A stretch of DNA of 40,926 nt from NCBI GenBank assembly GCA_964357255.1, contig CAYHKQ010000009.1, forward strand, positions 1-40,926, written 5' to 3'. This document shows, piece by piece, positions 31,683 through 39,477 of this stretch; position 1 is the first letter of the stretch, and each line of letters begins with the position of its first letter. The position numbers and the translations under genes were made by a program. Below the pieces are notes generated by a model that was not told the DNA's origin, ran no database searches, and saw nothing but the letters and a program-made list of their open reading frames with translations. This stretch comes from JBBTIS01 sp038059855 (GTDB lineage Bacteria > Elusimicrobiota > Elusimicrobia > JACQPE01).

Positions 31683-33092
31683 TCATGCCGCAACTCCTCT
31701 CACGTCAATCTTGCCGGTCACGGCGGCCGAGATCATGGCTGTGCGGTATTCGCGCAATTTTTCGATGTGCTGGTGGATTTTTCCAATCAAGGCATCAATC
31801 TTTACCGTCTCGCGGTCGATAAAATCAACGATAAGTCGTTGTTCCTCAGCAGGCGGTAAAAAAACTGAAATAGCTTGCACTTTCTCGGCCGTAAAATGGG
31901 CGATTGTTGCCTTGTTGCATAAAATATCAATGTAACCACCGTGTTTTAAGGTATAGATCCAATAGTACAGAAAATGCGTGGAATCATCTGATTTGCTTCG
32001 CACGCGGTTGATTGCATTCTGGAAATAAATATTTGAACGTTCTCCCCGCCAAATTGCGGACCGACCCACGTCACCGCCTTCGCTAATCAGTAAATCATCT
32101 TGCTCGATAGAAAATTTTTTCTTTTCAGCTGGTGACAGCCACATTTCACTAATATCCGAAAGATCAACCCCGCCCCATAGGATATTGGCAGCGCGTAAAT
32201 AGGGCTCCAAAGTATCCGCAGGTGTTGATGGGGCGGGCTGCAACATTTTTCCCAACTTAACATCAAATCGATGCTTTAGCGGAGCAGATTCCCAATGTTT
32301 CGGAATTTGGCCCAGCCACTCGATACCGGAATCTTTCATGGGGGCGTTGGGGTCGAGGCCCCAGCCCGGAGGCCTGGGACCTACCGAGTCCCGGAGGGAC
32401 GAGAGGCCTTTGGTGACGGCGTGGCTGATGAGCGCCGTCCGCTTTTCCTCCAAAAGCTCGATTAGCCGTACTTTTTTGGCAACCAGCCCATCAATCTTCG
32501 CCGTCTCGCGGTCGAGAAAATTAACAATGGTCTCTTGTTCTGGTTTGGACGGCAGCCATACCGGCAAACTGCCTAAACACGTAGGATTGATAGCAGGATA
32601 ACCTACGCCCTCGGAATGGGCCACGACGGTTTCAATAAATTGTTGCGACTGGACAAGTCTCCATAAAAATTGAGGTTCGACATTAGCCGGAGGTCTAAGC
32701 ACAGAAAAACCCGTAGAAACGATCAAATTTACAGAAGCTTTCTCAATAAAAGCAATAGCGCGAAGATAGGTTCGAACGGTTGAAATAATAGTATCCCCGT
32801 CGCGGACGATCCGGCGAGCCCGGCTGGGGGCATTTTCATAATGCATTCCTTGCATGGCCTGAATCCTGCCGTTCGAATCTACGTTGCCAATATCGACATA
32901 ATGCATAAAATAATTTGGGCTGGTATCTTCTGTAAGTACCTCGGGATTCAGAACAGTCGCATACTTTAACGGTTTCATTGTCCAATGTGTTGGGATTTTC
33001 CCAAGCCACTCGATGCCGGAATTCTTGTAAGCTGGATACGGTTTCCATTTCGTTTTAGGTTGCGGAAGCACTTGGGCTGGATGCTGGTTCAT
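31683..33092 (-). CDS. hsdS: Type I restriction-modification specificity subunit
   Basis: This 469-residue S subunit has two target-recognition domains, each opened by a matching motif, NSGIEWLGKIPTHW and DSGIEWLGQIPKHW, and followed by conserved helices (INFLDRETAKIDGLVAKK and IVDFIDRETVKIDALIGK type). These set the two halves of a bipartite recognition sequence. The linker between the halves holds a Gly/Pro/Arg-rich segment (LRDSVGPRPPGWGLDP) encoded by GC-rich palindromes. I start at the ATG at 33092, 7 nt after the DUF4145 stop; the frame extends to 33140 inside that gene. It works with HsdM and HsdR. Confidence 0.93.
   Translation of the reverse strand: MNQHPAQVLPQPKTKWKPYPAYKNSGIEWLGKIPTHWTMKPLKYATVLNPEVLTEDTSPNYFMHYVDIGNVDSNGRIQAMQGMHYENAPSRARRIVRDGDTIISTVRTYLRAIAFIEKASVNLIVSTGFSVLRPPANVEPQFLWRLVQSQQFIETVVAHSEGVGYPAINPTCLGSLPVWLPSKPEQETIVNFLDRETAKIDGLVAKKVRLIELLEEKRTALISHAVTKGLSSLRDSVGPRPPGWGLDPNAPMKDSGIEWLGQIPKHWESAPLKHRFDVKLGKMLQPAPSTPADTLEPYLRAANILWGGVDLSDISEMWLSPAEKKKFSIEQDDLLISEGGDVGRSAIWRGERSNIYFQNAINRVRSKSDDSTHFLYYWIYTLKHGGYIDILCNKATIAHFTAEKVQAISVFLPPAEEQRLIVDFIDRETVKIDALIGKIHQHIEKLREYRTAMISAAVTGKIDVRGVAA
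32355..32400. repeat. GC-rich palindromes inserted in frame in hsdS
   Basis: Two adjacent hairpins: an imperfect GGCCCCAGCC-CGGA-GGCCTGGGACC (32357-32381) and a perfect GTCCC-GGA-GGGAC (32388-32400). They encode the linker between the two recognition domains. The GGA loop and C/G arms match the palindrome in hsdM. Confidence 0.55.
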
Positions 33093-33099
33093 TTCTTGC

Positions 33100-33783
33100 T
33101 TAATGTTTAGGAAAGCTCTCTGATTTTTTTGGCAGAACAAATGTGCCTATCAACAGGTGCTCGACCACATCCATCGCCGCATCCAAAACTTTGTCAGATA
33201 CTGCGACAGCTTCATGCGCGGCTTCGTTTCCTAAAAGCCTCGTGCCATGAAGAATTTTTGCTCCCTCTGTGCTTAGAATCCCCAGTCTCATGAGGTCATC
33301 TATTTTTTCCTCGAGATTTTTCCCTTGGGCCTGCCTGTCTTTACAAAGCGCTTCTATCAAACCTCGAATGCCTACCCCTGCCAATATACGCAGTCGATTG
33401 CATAAAGCATGGTGTGTTTCTTGGTAAAGGTCCAATATTTTCGATGGAAGTAGTCGGGAATCCTTAAGGGGTTTTCTACCGGCAATACGGCTTGGAAACA
33501 ATTCCTCGTGATCAAAGGCAAAAACATCGCCCGTCGTTGAATCTTGGCCTATATCCTCAGAACTTGTCCAATTTGCTCGAAACGAAATCTCCTCACATCC
33601 CTGACATTGCACTATCTGGTATTCGTAGCTTACGTGGATGCCGTCGTCCTCAATCTTTTTATCCACTTCCTTTAACACCGCATGAACTGTCCTGCCATCG
33701 CAATTTTTACAAGGAAGCCGAAGTGGCGTTACCTTTTCTTTGTTCGCAAGTTTGGAATTCGTTTTTCCGCCCATGTCTTTCAT
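33100..33783 (-). CDS. DUF4145-domain protein
   Basis: This 227-residue protein has a zinc-ribbon-like N-terminus with CKNC and CQGC pairs (about 24-27 and 60-63). The C-terminal DUF4145 domain is a HEPN-like helical unit with ILAGVGIRGLIEALC and the RLLGNEAAHE motif. Such proteins are often carried in type I restriction loci, but their job is not known; RNA cleavage or a regulatory role is possible from the HEPN relation. It overlaps the DUF1016 gene stop/start by 4 nt and hsdS follows 7 nt later, so it is a fixed part of the operon. Confidence 0.85.
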   Translation of the reverse strand: MKDMGGKTNSKLANKEKVTPLRLPCKNCDGRTVHAVLKEVDKKIEDDGIHVSYEYQIVQCQGCEEISFRANWTSSEDIGQDSTTGDVFAFDHEELFPSRIAGRKPLKDSRLLPSKILDLYQETHHALCNRLRILAGVGIRGLIEALCKDRQAQGKNLEEKIDDLMRLGILSTEGAKILHGTRLLGNEAAHEAVAVSDKVLDAAMDVVEHLLIGTFVLPKKSESFPKH

Positions 33784-34865
33784 AGACCTATTTGTTTTTT
33801 GTGAATGACCAACCGTTCTCTAGCCAATCGAATCGCCTCGTGAAGTTTCTTTTCTAAGACTTTGCGCGGGGGGAGCTCGGTCATGTATTCCGCGACGCGG
33901 ATGCCGCTTTTATCGAGTTCGAGTAGTTCAACCTGCTCGTCTGATTTACCGGCACAGAGAATCAGGCCGAGGGGCGCTTCTTCATCGGCTTGGCGTTCAT
34001 GCTTATCCAGCCAGCGCAGATAAAGCTCCATTTGACCTTTGAATTCGGCTTTGAATTTATCCAGCTTGAGTTCAATGGCCACGAGACGCCTTAGCTTGCG
34101 GTGGAAAAAAAGCAAGTCCAGATAAAAGTCATCCGGGCCGATCTGCATGCGCTTTTGGCGGGCTACGAAAGTAAACCCAACACCCAACTCCAGGATAAAG
34201 GCTTCCATCTCGCGCAGGATGGCCGATTCCACGTCCTTTTCCTGGAAGGCTCCCTTGAGACCGAGAAAGTCTAAAAAATATGGGTCGCGGAAGACTAAAT
34301 CCGGCGATAGCTTGTCGCCGTCTCTAAGTTTTTTGAGCTCCAAGGCGGCCAGTTTGGCGGGTTTTTTTGATAGGGCTGTGCGCTCATAAAGCATGCCGCC
34401 TATCTTGGCCCGAAGGGTACGAACGCTCCAGGTCTCCATTCTGCACATTTCGGCGTAAAAATCCCTTTTCAGGCTGTCGTCCATGTAGATGATTTCCTTA
34501 AAATGGCTCCAGCCCAATTGTCTCGACAGTGTAGAGACAATTCGCAAGTCTGAGAATGCCTCGACAAAGCGAATCATGTGCCGCAGGTTTTTATCGGAGT
34601 ATCCCTGCCCGTATTGCGTCGACAATTGTCTCCCCAGTGTAGAGACAATCTTTTCTCCGTATTCGGCCCTCTTCTGTTTCAGGATATCTTGGTGGATTCT
34701 ATGCCCAACGCTCCAATAGTGCATAGCCAGCGCGGAGTTAACAACCCTGGCAGTTTGGGTTCTGGCAGATTCAATAAGAGATCGAATGTCTGCCAGCAAT
34801 TTCTTCACGTCAGATTGGCTCGGGGCTGTCGTGGTTCGAACAGTCATTTGCTTGTTTTTGCTCAT
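33780..34865 (-). CDS. DUF1016/YhcG PDDEXK-nuclease protein
   Basis: A 361-residue protein of the YhcG family. The N-terminal DUF1016 domain (about 15-165) has a winged-helix-like region with HYWSVGHRI and QLSTQYGQGYSDKNLRHM. The C-terminal PD-(D/E)xK nuclease shows FLGLKGAFQEKDVESAI, FYLDLLFFH (catalytic Asp) and VAIELKLDKFK (ExK). Family members occur inside type I RM operons and defence islands. A direct repeat of DNA, TGTCGACAATTGTCTC-like, encodes the two LSRQLG/LGRQLS segments (IVSTLGRQLS and IVSTLSRQLG, about 73-121), a local duplication within the domain. It overlaps hsdM and the DUF4145 gene by 4 nt each. Confidence 0.9.
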   Translation of the reverse strand: MSKNKQMTVRTTTAPSQSDVKKLLADIRSLIESARTQTARVVNSALAMHYWSVGHRIHQDILKQKRAEYGEKIVSTLGRQLSTQYGQGYSDKNLRHMIRFVEAFSDLRIVSTLSRQLGWSHFKEIIYMDDSLKRDFYAEMCRMETWSVRTLRAKIGGMLYERTALSKKPAKLAALELKKLRDGDKLSPDLVFRDPYFLDFLGLKGAFQEKDVESAILREMEAFILELGVGFTFVARQKRMQIGPDDFYLDLLFFHRKLRRLVAIELKLDKFKAEFKGQMELYLRWLDKHERQADEEAPLGLILCAGKSDEQVELLELDKSGIRVAEYMTELPPRKVLEKKLHEAIRLARERLVIHKKQIGL

Positions 34866-36961
34866 CGGGTCACCTCGGAAAGCATGCCTAGAATCTCCTT
34901 TTCCAGGGTTTTAATATCTCCCTCTATTTCTTCAAGCGGCCGGGGCGGATGGTACTTATAAAAGTAGCGGTTGAAATTGATCTCGTAACCCACCTTGCCC
35001 ACCTCGCCGTCTTTGTGGTCGCGGATGGCGGTGTTGACCCAGGCGTCCGAAACATGGGGTTTAACTTCCCGGTCAAAGTAGGCGTTGGTGTCTTTGCCCA
35101 GCGGCACGTTCTCCGTGTCGCGCAGGTCGGAATCAGGTTCGGGATGTCCTTCCTCATCCCGGCAGATTTCTGCCGATTCGTCGCGTTCAGAAAGGGCGGC
35201 CAGAACTGCCTTGTAAAGCGGCGCGGATAGCTTGAGGCCGGAAGCCCTAATAGCACCCTTCACAGAGCTTCGGGTACCAGCCGGAGCCCCGGAGGGGCTC
35301 AGCGTGCTGGCCTTGTCCAGTTCTTTTTCAAATTTAACGCGGTCCTTAAAAAGAGCGGTGGGCAGGGTGCGCAGCATGGCAAGAATGGCCTGCTGTTCTT
35401 TTAAGCCCTCGGCGACTTCCTTATCCCTTTCTTTTCCCGCTTTCTTTTTGCTTTTGGCTAAATCCGCAAAAGCCTTTTGCTCGTTAAGCCGGATCAGGCG
35501 CTCCTCATTTACCTGAAAATTAAGCCGCAAAGGCCGCTCGATAGTGACCTTGCGGTAGCCAAAAACTTCCTGCTTAAAAATTTTAGAGTGTTCACCTTCC
35601 TTAAACTGCCGATGGATATCCATAATCTGCTTGATCTGCTCCGGGGAAATTTCGTGCCGCTTGTTACCCAGGCTCTTTCTCATTGCCGCCCAGAAGGAAG
35701 TGGCGTTGATGAGTTGAACCTTGCCTTTTCTTTTGGATTCTTTGCGGTTGGTTAAAACCCAGACATAGGTATTGATGCCGGTGTTGTAGAAAAGCTGATC
35801 GGGCAGGGCCACGATGGCCTCTAGCCAATCGTTTTCCAATATCCAGCGGCGAATTTCGCTTTCCCCGCTGCCTGCGTCTCCGGTAAAAAGCGGGGAGCCG
35901 TTCATAACAATGGACACGCGACTGCCCTCATCCTTCTTCGGATCCTTCATGCGGCAAAGCATGTGCTGGAGGAAAAGTAGCTGGCCATCGCTGATGCGGG
36001 GGAGTCCGGCGCCAAAACGCCCGGCATGGCCCCTCTCGTTTTCCGTTTCAACCGCCTCTTGGTCCATTTTCCATTCCTTGCCATAAGGGGGATTGGCCAA
36101 AAGGTAGTCAAAGCGGCGGGTGGAGTGCTGGTCCTTGGAAAGCGTGCTTCCATATTTGATGTTTTCTGCGTCCCGGCCATCGGCACTTTTAAGATAAAGA
36201 TCGGCTTTGCAGACAGCAAAGGTTTCGGGTTGGGATTCCTGGCCAAATAAGAAAATCTCGGCCTTAGGGTTAATTTCCAAGATGCGCTCCTTGGCAATGG
36301 TGAGCATGCCGCCGGTGCCGCAGCATGGGTCATAGACAACGCGGACAATGTGATTGCGGCTTAACGCTTCTTTGTCCTGGGAAAGGAGAAGATCGGCCAT
36401 AAGGCTCACCACCTCGCGCGGGGTAAAGTGCTCGCCAGGGTTTTCATCCAGGGCTTCATTGAAGCGGCGGATTAGCTCTTCAAAAATCATGCCCATTTCA
36501 TGGTTGTCCACCTTGGCGGGGTGAAGATCAATATTTTTGAAGCGCTCCATGACCTTAAAAAGAAGCCCGGCTTCTTCCAGCTTGGCAATGGTATTGGTGA
36601 AATCGAATTTTTCCAGTACCTCGCGCATGTTGTCCGAGAATCCGTTGATGTAGTTTTTAAGATTAGCGGCCAGGCCTGGGGCGTCGTCTAAAAGCTTTTC
36701 AAAGTCGTATCGGGAAGTGTTGTAAAAGGCGAAGCGGGAGGCCTTGCAAAGCTGGGGGTAGCGGTTTTCGAGTTTTTTGGATTGAAGTTTGGAATTAACC
36801 GCCAAGACTTTCTCCTTGGTCGGAGCCAGGACGCAGTCAATGCGGCGCAGAACCGTCAGGGGCAAGATGACATCTTGATATTTGCCGCGCTTAAAGCTGT
36901 CGCGCAAAAGCTCGGCAATGCTCCAAAGAAAATTAACCTTTTCGCCAAAATTATTGGGCAT
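34862..36961 (-). CDS. hsdM: Type I restriction-modification methyltransferase subunit
   Basis: This 699-residue N6-adenine methyltransferase is the catalytic modification partner of HsdS. It has an N-terminal HsdM helical domain (FLWSIAELLRDSFK, LPLTVLRRID), FTPREVVSLMADLLL, the SAM motif DPCCGTGGML (about 211-220) and the catalytic NPPYGKEW (about 290-297). It is longer than classical HsdM (about 500) through a C-terminal extension with Lys/Glu-rich helices, as in a large HsdM subgroup. I prefer the ATG at 36961 over a start at 37012, because the extra 17 residues lie wholly inside radC. A palindrome-coded LSPSGAPAGTRSS segment interrupts the extension near residue 554. It overlaps radC by 11 nt. 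Confidence 0.95.
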   Translation of the reverse strand: MPNNFGEKVNFLWSIAELLRDSFKRGKYQDVILPLTVLRRIDCVLAPTKEKVLAVNSKLQSKKLENRYPQLCKASRFAFYNTSRYDFEKLLDDAPGLAANLKNYINGFSDNMREVLEKFDFTNTIAKLEEAGLLFKVMERFKNIDLHPAKVDNHEMGMIFEELIRRFNEALDENPGEHFTPREVVSLMADLLLSQDKEALSRNHIVRVVYDPCCGTGGMLTIAKERILEINPKAEIFLFGQESQPETFAVCKADLYLKSADGRDAENIKYGSTLSKDQHSTRRFDYLLANPPYGKEWKMDQEAVETENERGHAGRFGAGLPRISDGQLLFLQHMLCRMKDPKKDEGSRVSIVMNGSPLFTGDAGSGESEIRRWILENDWLEAIVALPDQLFYNTGINTYVWVLTNRKESKRKGKVQLINATSFWAAMRKSLGNKRHEISPEQIKQIMDIHRQFKEGEHSKIFKQEVFGYRKVTIERPLRLNFQVNEERLIRLNEQKAFADLAKSKKKAGKERDKEVAEGLKEQQAILAMLRTLPTALFKDRVKFEKELDKASTLSPSGAPAGTRSSVKGAIRASGLKLSAPLYKAVLAALSERDESAEICRDEEGHPEPDSDLRDTENVPLGKDTNAYFDREVKPHVSDAWVNTAIRDHKDGEVGKVGYEINFNRYFYKYHPPRPLEEIEGDIKTLEKEILGMLSEVTR
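35284..35300. repeat. Perfect GC-rich palindrome in hsdM
   Basis: GAGCCCC-GGA-GGGGCTC, a 7-bp perfect stem with a GGA loop, lies in frame within the hsdM extension. Its arms and loop match the design of the hsdS palindrome GTCCC-GGA-GGGAC. Confidence 0.6.
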
Positions 36962-37664
36962 GCGCGTTGAAAAATCCGTTTTCCCGAAAGCTGTAATGGC
37001 CTTCTTGACCAACGATGATATGATCCAAAAACCTTAAATCCACGGAGCGGGCGGTCTCCAGGATTTTTTGCGTCAAAGCCTTATCTTCGGTTGAGGGCCC
37101 TACTTCGCCGCTCGGATGGTTGTGGACGAGGATAAAACCTGAAGCGCGGCAAGCCAGCGCCTCCTCCACCACGCGCCGGGGATAAACCGGCGATTCGTTA
37201 ATACTGCCAAGAGATATGGTTTTTTCGACAAGAAGCCGGTTTTTATCATTCACATAAAGCACATAAACCGCCTCATGGTTTTTACCGGCCAGGCGCAATC
37301 GGCAAAAATCCGCCACCAGCTGAGGATTATCGAGCACGCTTCGCCGGACCAGGCGATTTTTAAGGTAGGCGGCGCAGGCAGGCCTTAGAAGCGTTAAAAG
37401 CTGAGCTGATTGGGGGCCAATTTCAGGAACGGTTAAAAGTTCTTCTTTGGAGGCCTCAAAAACACCAGCCAAATTTTTGAATTTATGAATTAAGGCCCAT
37501 GCCCTTTCCTTTGTGTCTTTTCTTGGAATAACACAGGCGAGAATCATCTCCAATATCTCGTGATCTAAAAAACTTTCCGGTCCAGATTCGACAAGCCGTT
37601 TACGCAAACGCTTTCTGTGATCGTGATATGGAGGCTTTGGTTTTTGAAGCTGCTCGGTGGTCAT
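36951..37664 (-). CDS. radC: RadC-family JAB/MPN domain protein
   Basis: This 237-residue protein begins with the UPF0758 helix-hairpin-helix region (VPEIGPQSAQLLTLL) and ends with the JAMM metalloprotease-like motif: the upstream Glu in ESPVYPRRVVEEAL and HNHPSGEVGPSTEDKALT, giving H-x-H-P-S-G...D zinc ligands. Despite the name, a repair role is unsupported; RadC proteins are common on mobile elements, where an anti-restriction or conjugation-related role has been proposed. It overlaps the HTH gene by 4 nt and hsdM by 11 nt, so it is co-translated with the RM system. Confidence 0.92.
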   Translation of the reverse strand: MTTEQLQKPKPPYHDHRKRLRKRLVESGPESFLDHEILEMILACVIPRKDTKERAWALIHKFKNLAGVFEASKEELLTVPEIGPQSAQLLTLLRPACAAYLKNRLVRRSVLDNPQLVADFCRLRLAGKNHEAVYVLYVNDKNRLLVEKTISLGSINESPVYPRRVVEEALACRASGFILVHNHPSGEVGPSTEDKALTQKILETARSVDLRFLDHIIVGQEGHYSFRENGFFNAHAQ

Positions 37665-37867
37665 GACAATTGGTATTTCTTGCCCTTTAATTTTTCGGCA
37701 TCTCGGCGCAAAAATAGCCAGGTGGCACCGCCCCTTGTTTTCTTCCAGGGTTTAATTTTGCCTTGCTCTATCCAGGAGTAAAGGGTTTGCCGAGTAATTC
37801 CGGCAAGCTCGCACACTTCGGCTGTGCTTAAAACATCATCGGGGCTGATGGTGATTTTGGGAGACAT
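37661..37867 (-). CDS. Excisionase/AlpA-like helix-turn-helix protein
   Basis: A 68-residue MerR-superfamily winged-helix protein with STAEVCELAGITRQTLYSWIEQGKIKP, the usual HTH_17/excisionase signature, and a basic C-terminal wing. Such proteins act as excisionases or local transcription regulators of mobile elements. It is the first gene of the minus-strand operon that leads to radC and hsdM, so it may regulate it. No Shine-Dalgarno is visible. It is divergent from the small basic gene at 37957, with 89 nt between starts. Confidence 0.85.
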   Translation of the reverse strand: MSPKITISPDDVLSTAEVCELAGITRQTLYSWIEQGKIKPWKKTRGGATWLFLRRDAEKLKGKKYQLS

Positions 37868-37956
37868 GGGTACATTTAACCAGAATTTGACTTATCTGTA
37901 AAACTCATCATGGACATTGACTTCCCGAGAGAAGGAAGATAACTGTTGCTCCTAAA

Positions 37957-38160
37957 ATGCCAAAGCGTCCCGTACTTTTAGGCGAGTTTATCATCCGGGT
38001 TTATGCCAATGGCGTCATTGATGCGGATGGCTTTGATTATTTTTTATGGCGGGGCTTGAGCCGGTCTTGCCGCTGGCGCCTTGTCCTGGCCCTCAGGAAA
38101 AGGGGTTATCGATTTCGCCGTCGAAACGGCAAGTTGGCGTTTAGACGTTCTTCTTTTTGA
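37957..38160 (+). CDS. Small basic protein, unknown
   Basis: A 67-residue protein of no family I recognise. It is very basic (C-terminal KRGYRFRRRNGKLAFRR) with a short N-terminal strand-like region and two Trp. The size and charge suggest nucleic-acid binding, as often seen in phage or plasmid accessory genes. It starts 89 nt from the divergent HTH gene, and its last 20 nt overlap the convergent gene at 38141. Coding status rests on length, start and context only. Confidence 0.5.
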   Translation: MPKRPVLLGEFIIRVYANGVIDADGFDYFLWRGLSRSCRWRLVLALRKRGYRFRRRNGKLAFRRSSF

Positions 38161-39148
38161 GGGCGGCTATTTCTTTTTTTAATAAAGCCTTTACGTTCAA
38201 AGGCTTTCGTTGGAGTTTGGCTATCAAAATTCTTGCCCGGGCTGGTAGCTTCTCCAGAGCCTTTTGGGCTTTTTTCTCTAACATGATTTCTAGGGGATCG
38301 GCGCGTTTGGTTTTTGCTGTTGACTCGAGTTCCGGGTAAGCCCTTTCAAATTCTTTTCTTACGATAGGCGTCTGCTCAAATAGGCATTTCAAATAATTCC
38401 GGTCCTCGGCGTTCAATCGTCGTTTGAGCGGCAAGGGGTGGCCTTCTTTCTTGCGCGGCATTTTGGCCCTATCCCACTCAGTTACCCAGCGGGCGCGCCG
38501 GCCATTTTTGCTCGTTTCAAGGAATACGGCCGCTCCGGCTGCCAGGGCATAAAGGATGACGGAAGAAGGCCAACTCTTGCGCTTGATAACTTCTTTGGAC
38601 CACCAGGAAGCCAGACGCAGGTCATGATTTTCTTCCAAATCTTTCACTCCTTGAAGCCAACGCTCAATCCATTTCCAATTGGGGCTTGGCCTTTTCCCAT
38701 GCCGCTGTCTTAACCACGCGGTGTAAGGAACAAGAAAGGCGCAATAAAAATAGCGCTCAGGGTAGTTGACGAAAAGCCCGTAGCGCTGGGCTCCTCCATG
38801 ATTAAAACGCTCAACCTCGAGCCCGAGCTTGATATGGCCGATAATTTGGACTGCCCGCTGAAAATTCTTAAGCCAGCGTTGAGCGTTATTTTTAAAGTCA
38901 TCCATTGTGGTTAGTTCGGCGGCGACCCCGTTTAAGGAACTCGCAGCCTGATTAAGCGTTTCATTGACCTCTGCGAGCTTGGCGGTCAGCTTGGCCCTTT
39001 CAGATTCCGCTTTATCCAGACGCTGGATAATTTTTAGGGCAGGATGATTAGTAAGGCGTTTCAAAAAACGCCGGTCTCCTCCCAAAACCTCAAACTCTTC
39101 CAATACTGATTTTTTTGATGAGTAGTCTCCTGGTCTGGCTTGCCGCAT
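38141..39148 (-). CDS. Unknown protein of the mobile element
   Basis: This 335-residue protein is not recognised. Residues about 45-80 look like a coiled coil (DKAESERAKLTAKLAEVNETL). The middle contains many aromatic residues (RYGLFVNYPERYFYCAFLVPYTAWLRQRHG and NWKWIERWLQG, in separate segments), a hydrophobic SSVILYALAAGAAVFL stretch that might cross a membrane, and a basic C-terminal tail. AGGAAG 7 nt before the ATG gives a good ribosome-binding site. It is divergent from the MerR-primase pair. Its place between the primase and the RM operon suggests a mobile-element accessory function. Confidence 0.6.
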   Translation of the reverse strand: MRQARPGDYSSKKSVLEEFEVLGGDRRFLKRLTNHPALKIIQRLDKAESERAKLTAKLAEVNETLNQAASSLNGVAAELTTMDDFKNNAQRWLKNFQRAVQIIGHIKLGLEVERFNHGGAQRYGLFVNYPERYFYCAFLVPYTAWLRQRHGKRPSPNWKWIERWLQGVKDLEENHDLRLASWWSKEVIKRKSWPSSVILYALAAGAAVFLETSKNGRRARWVTEWDRAKMPRKKEGHPLPLKRRLNAEDRNYLKCLFEQTPIVRKEFERAYPELESTAKTKRADPLEIMLEKKAQKALEKLPARARILIAKLQRKPLNVKALLKKEIAALKKKNV

Positions 39149-39240
39149 TTATTCTTCCTGAAAAAGATCAACTAAAGGTTTCGTTTTGGTATTCATTTGG
39201 ATGAATGAATTTTACCAATCGTCTCCTTATGATGATAACC

Positions 39241-39477
39241 ATGAAGCAGGATCAAGGAAGAGCGGCGGCAATAAGAGTCTATACCAGCGGCGAGGTAGCG
39301 CAAATACTGGGCATAACCAAGGCCCAGCTTTTTTATTGGGAAGAAACGCACAAAATTCCCAAAGCAAGCAGAACAGGAAGCGGCAAGCGGTATTACCTGC
39401 CTCAAGATATCGAGAATCTCAAGAAACTTTTAACTCGGAAGGCGTCCAAAACTCAAAATGAATACGCGGCCGATTGA
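39241..39477 (+). CDS. MerR-family HTH regulator
   Basis: A 78-residue protein with a MerR-type N-terminal motif YTSGEVAQILGITKAQLFYWEE and the following GSGKRYYLPQDIENLKKLL. It has no effector domain, as in small element-encoded regulators. I start at the ATG at 39241, just before the domain; an ATG at 39205 would add 12 residues. The gene overlaps the primase start by 20 nt, so it probably regulates or is co-expressed with the replication gene. Confidence 0.8.
   Translation: MKQDQGRAAAIRVYTSGEVAQILGITKAQLFYWEETHKIPKASRTGSGKRYYLPQDIENLKKLLTRKASKTQNEYAAD

Noticed and set aside
38141..39148. Replication or relaxase protein
   Set aside because: Its place suggests it, but no HUH, RepA or relaxase motif could be found.
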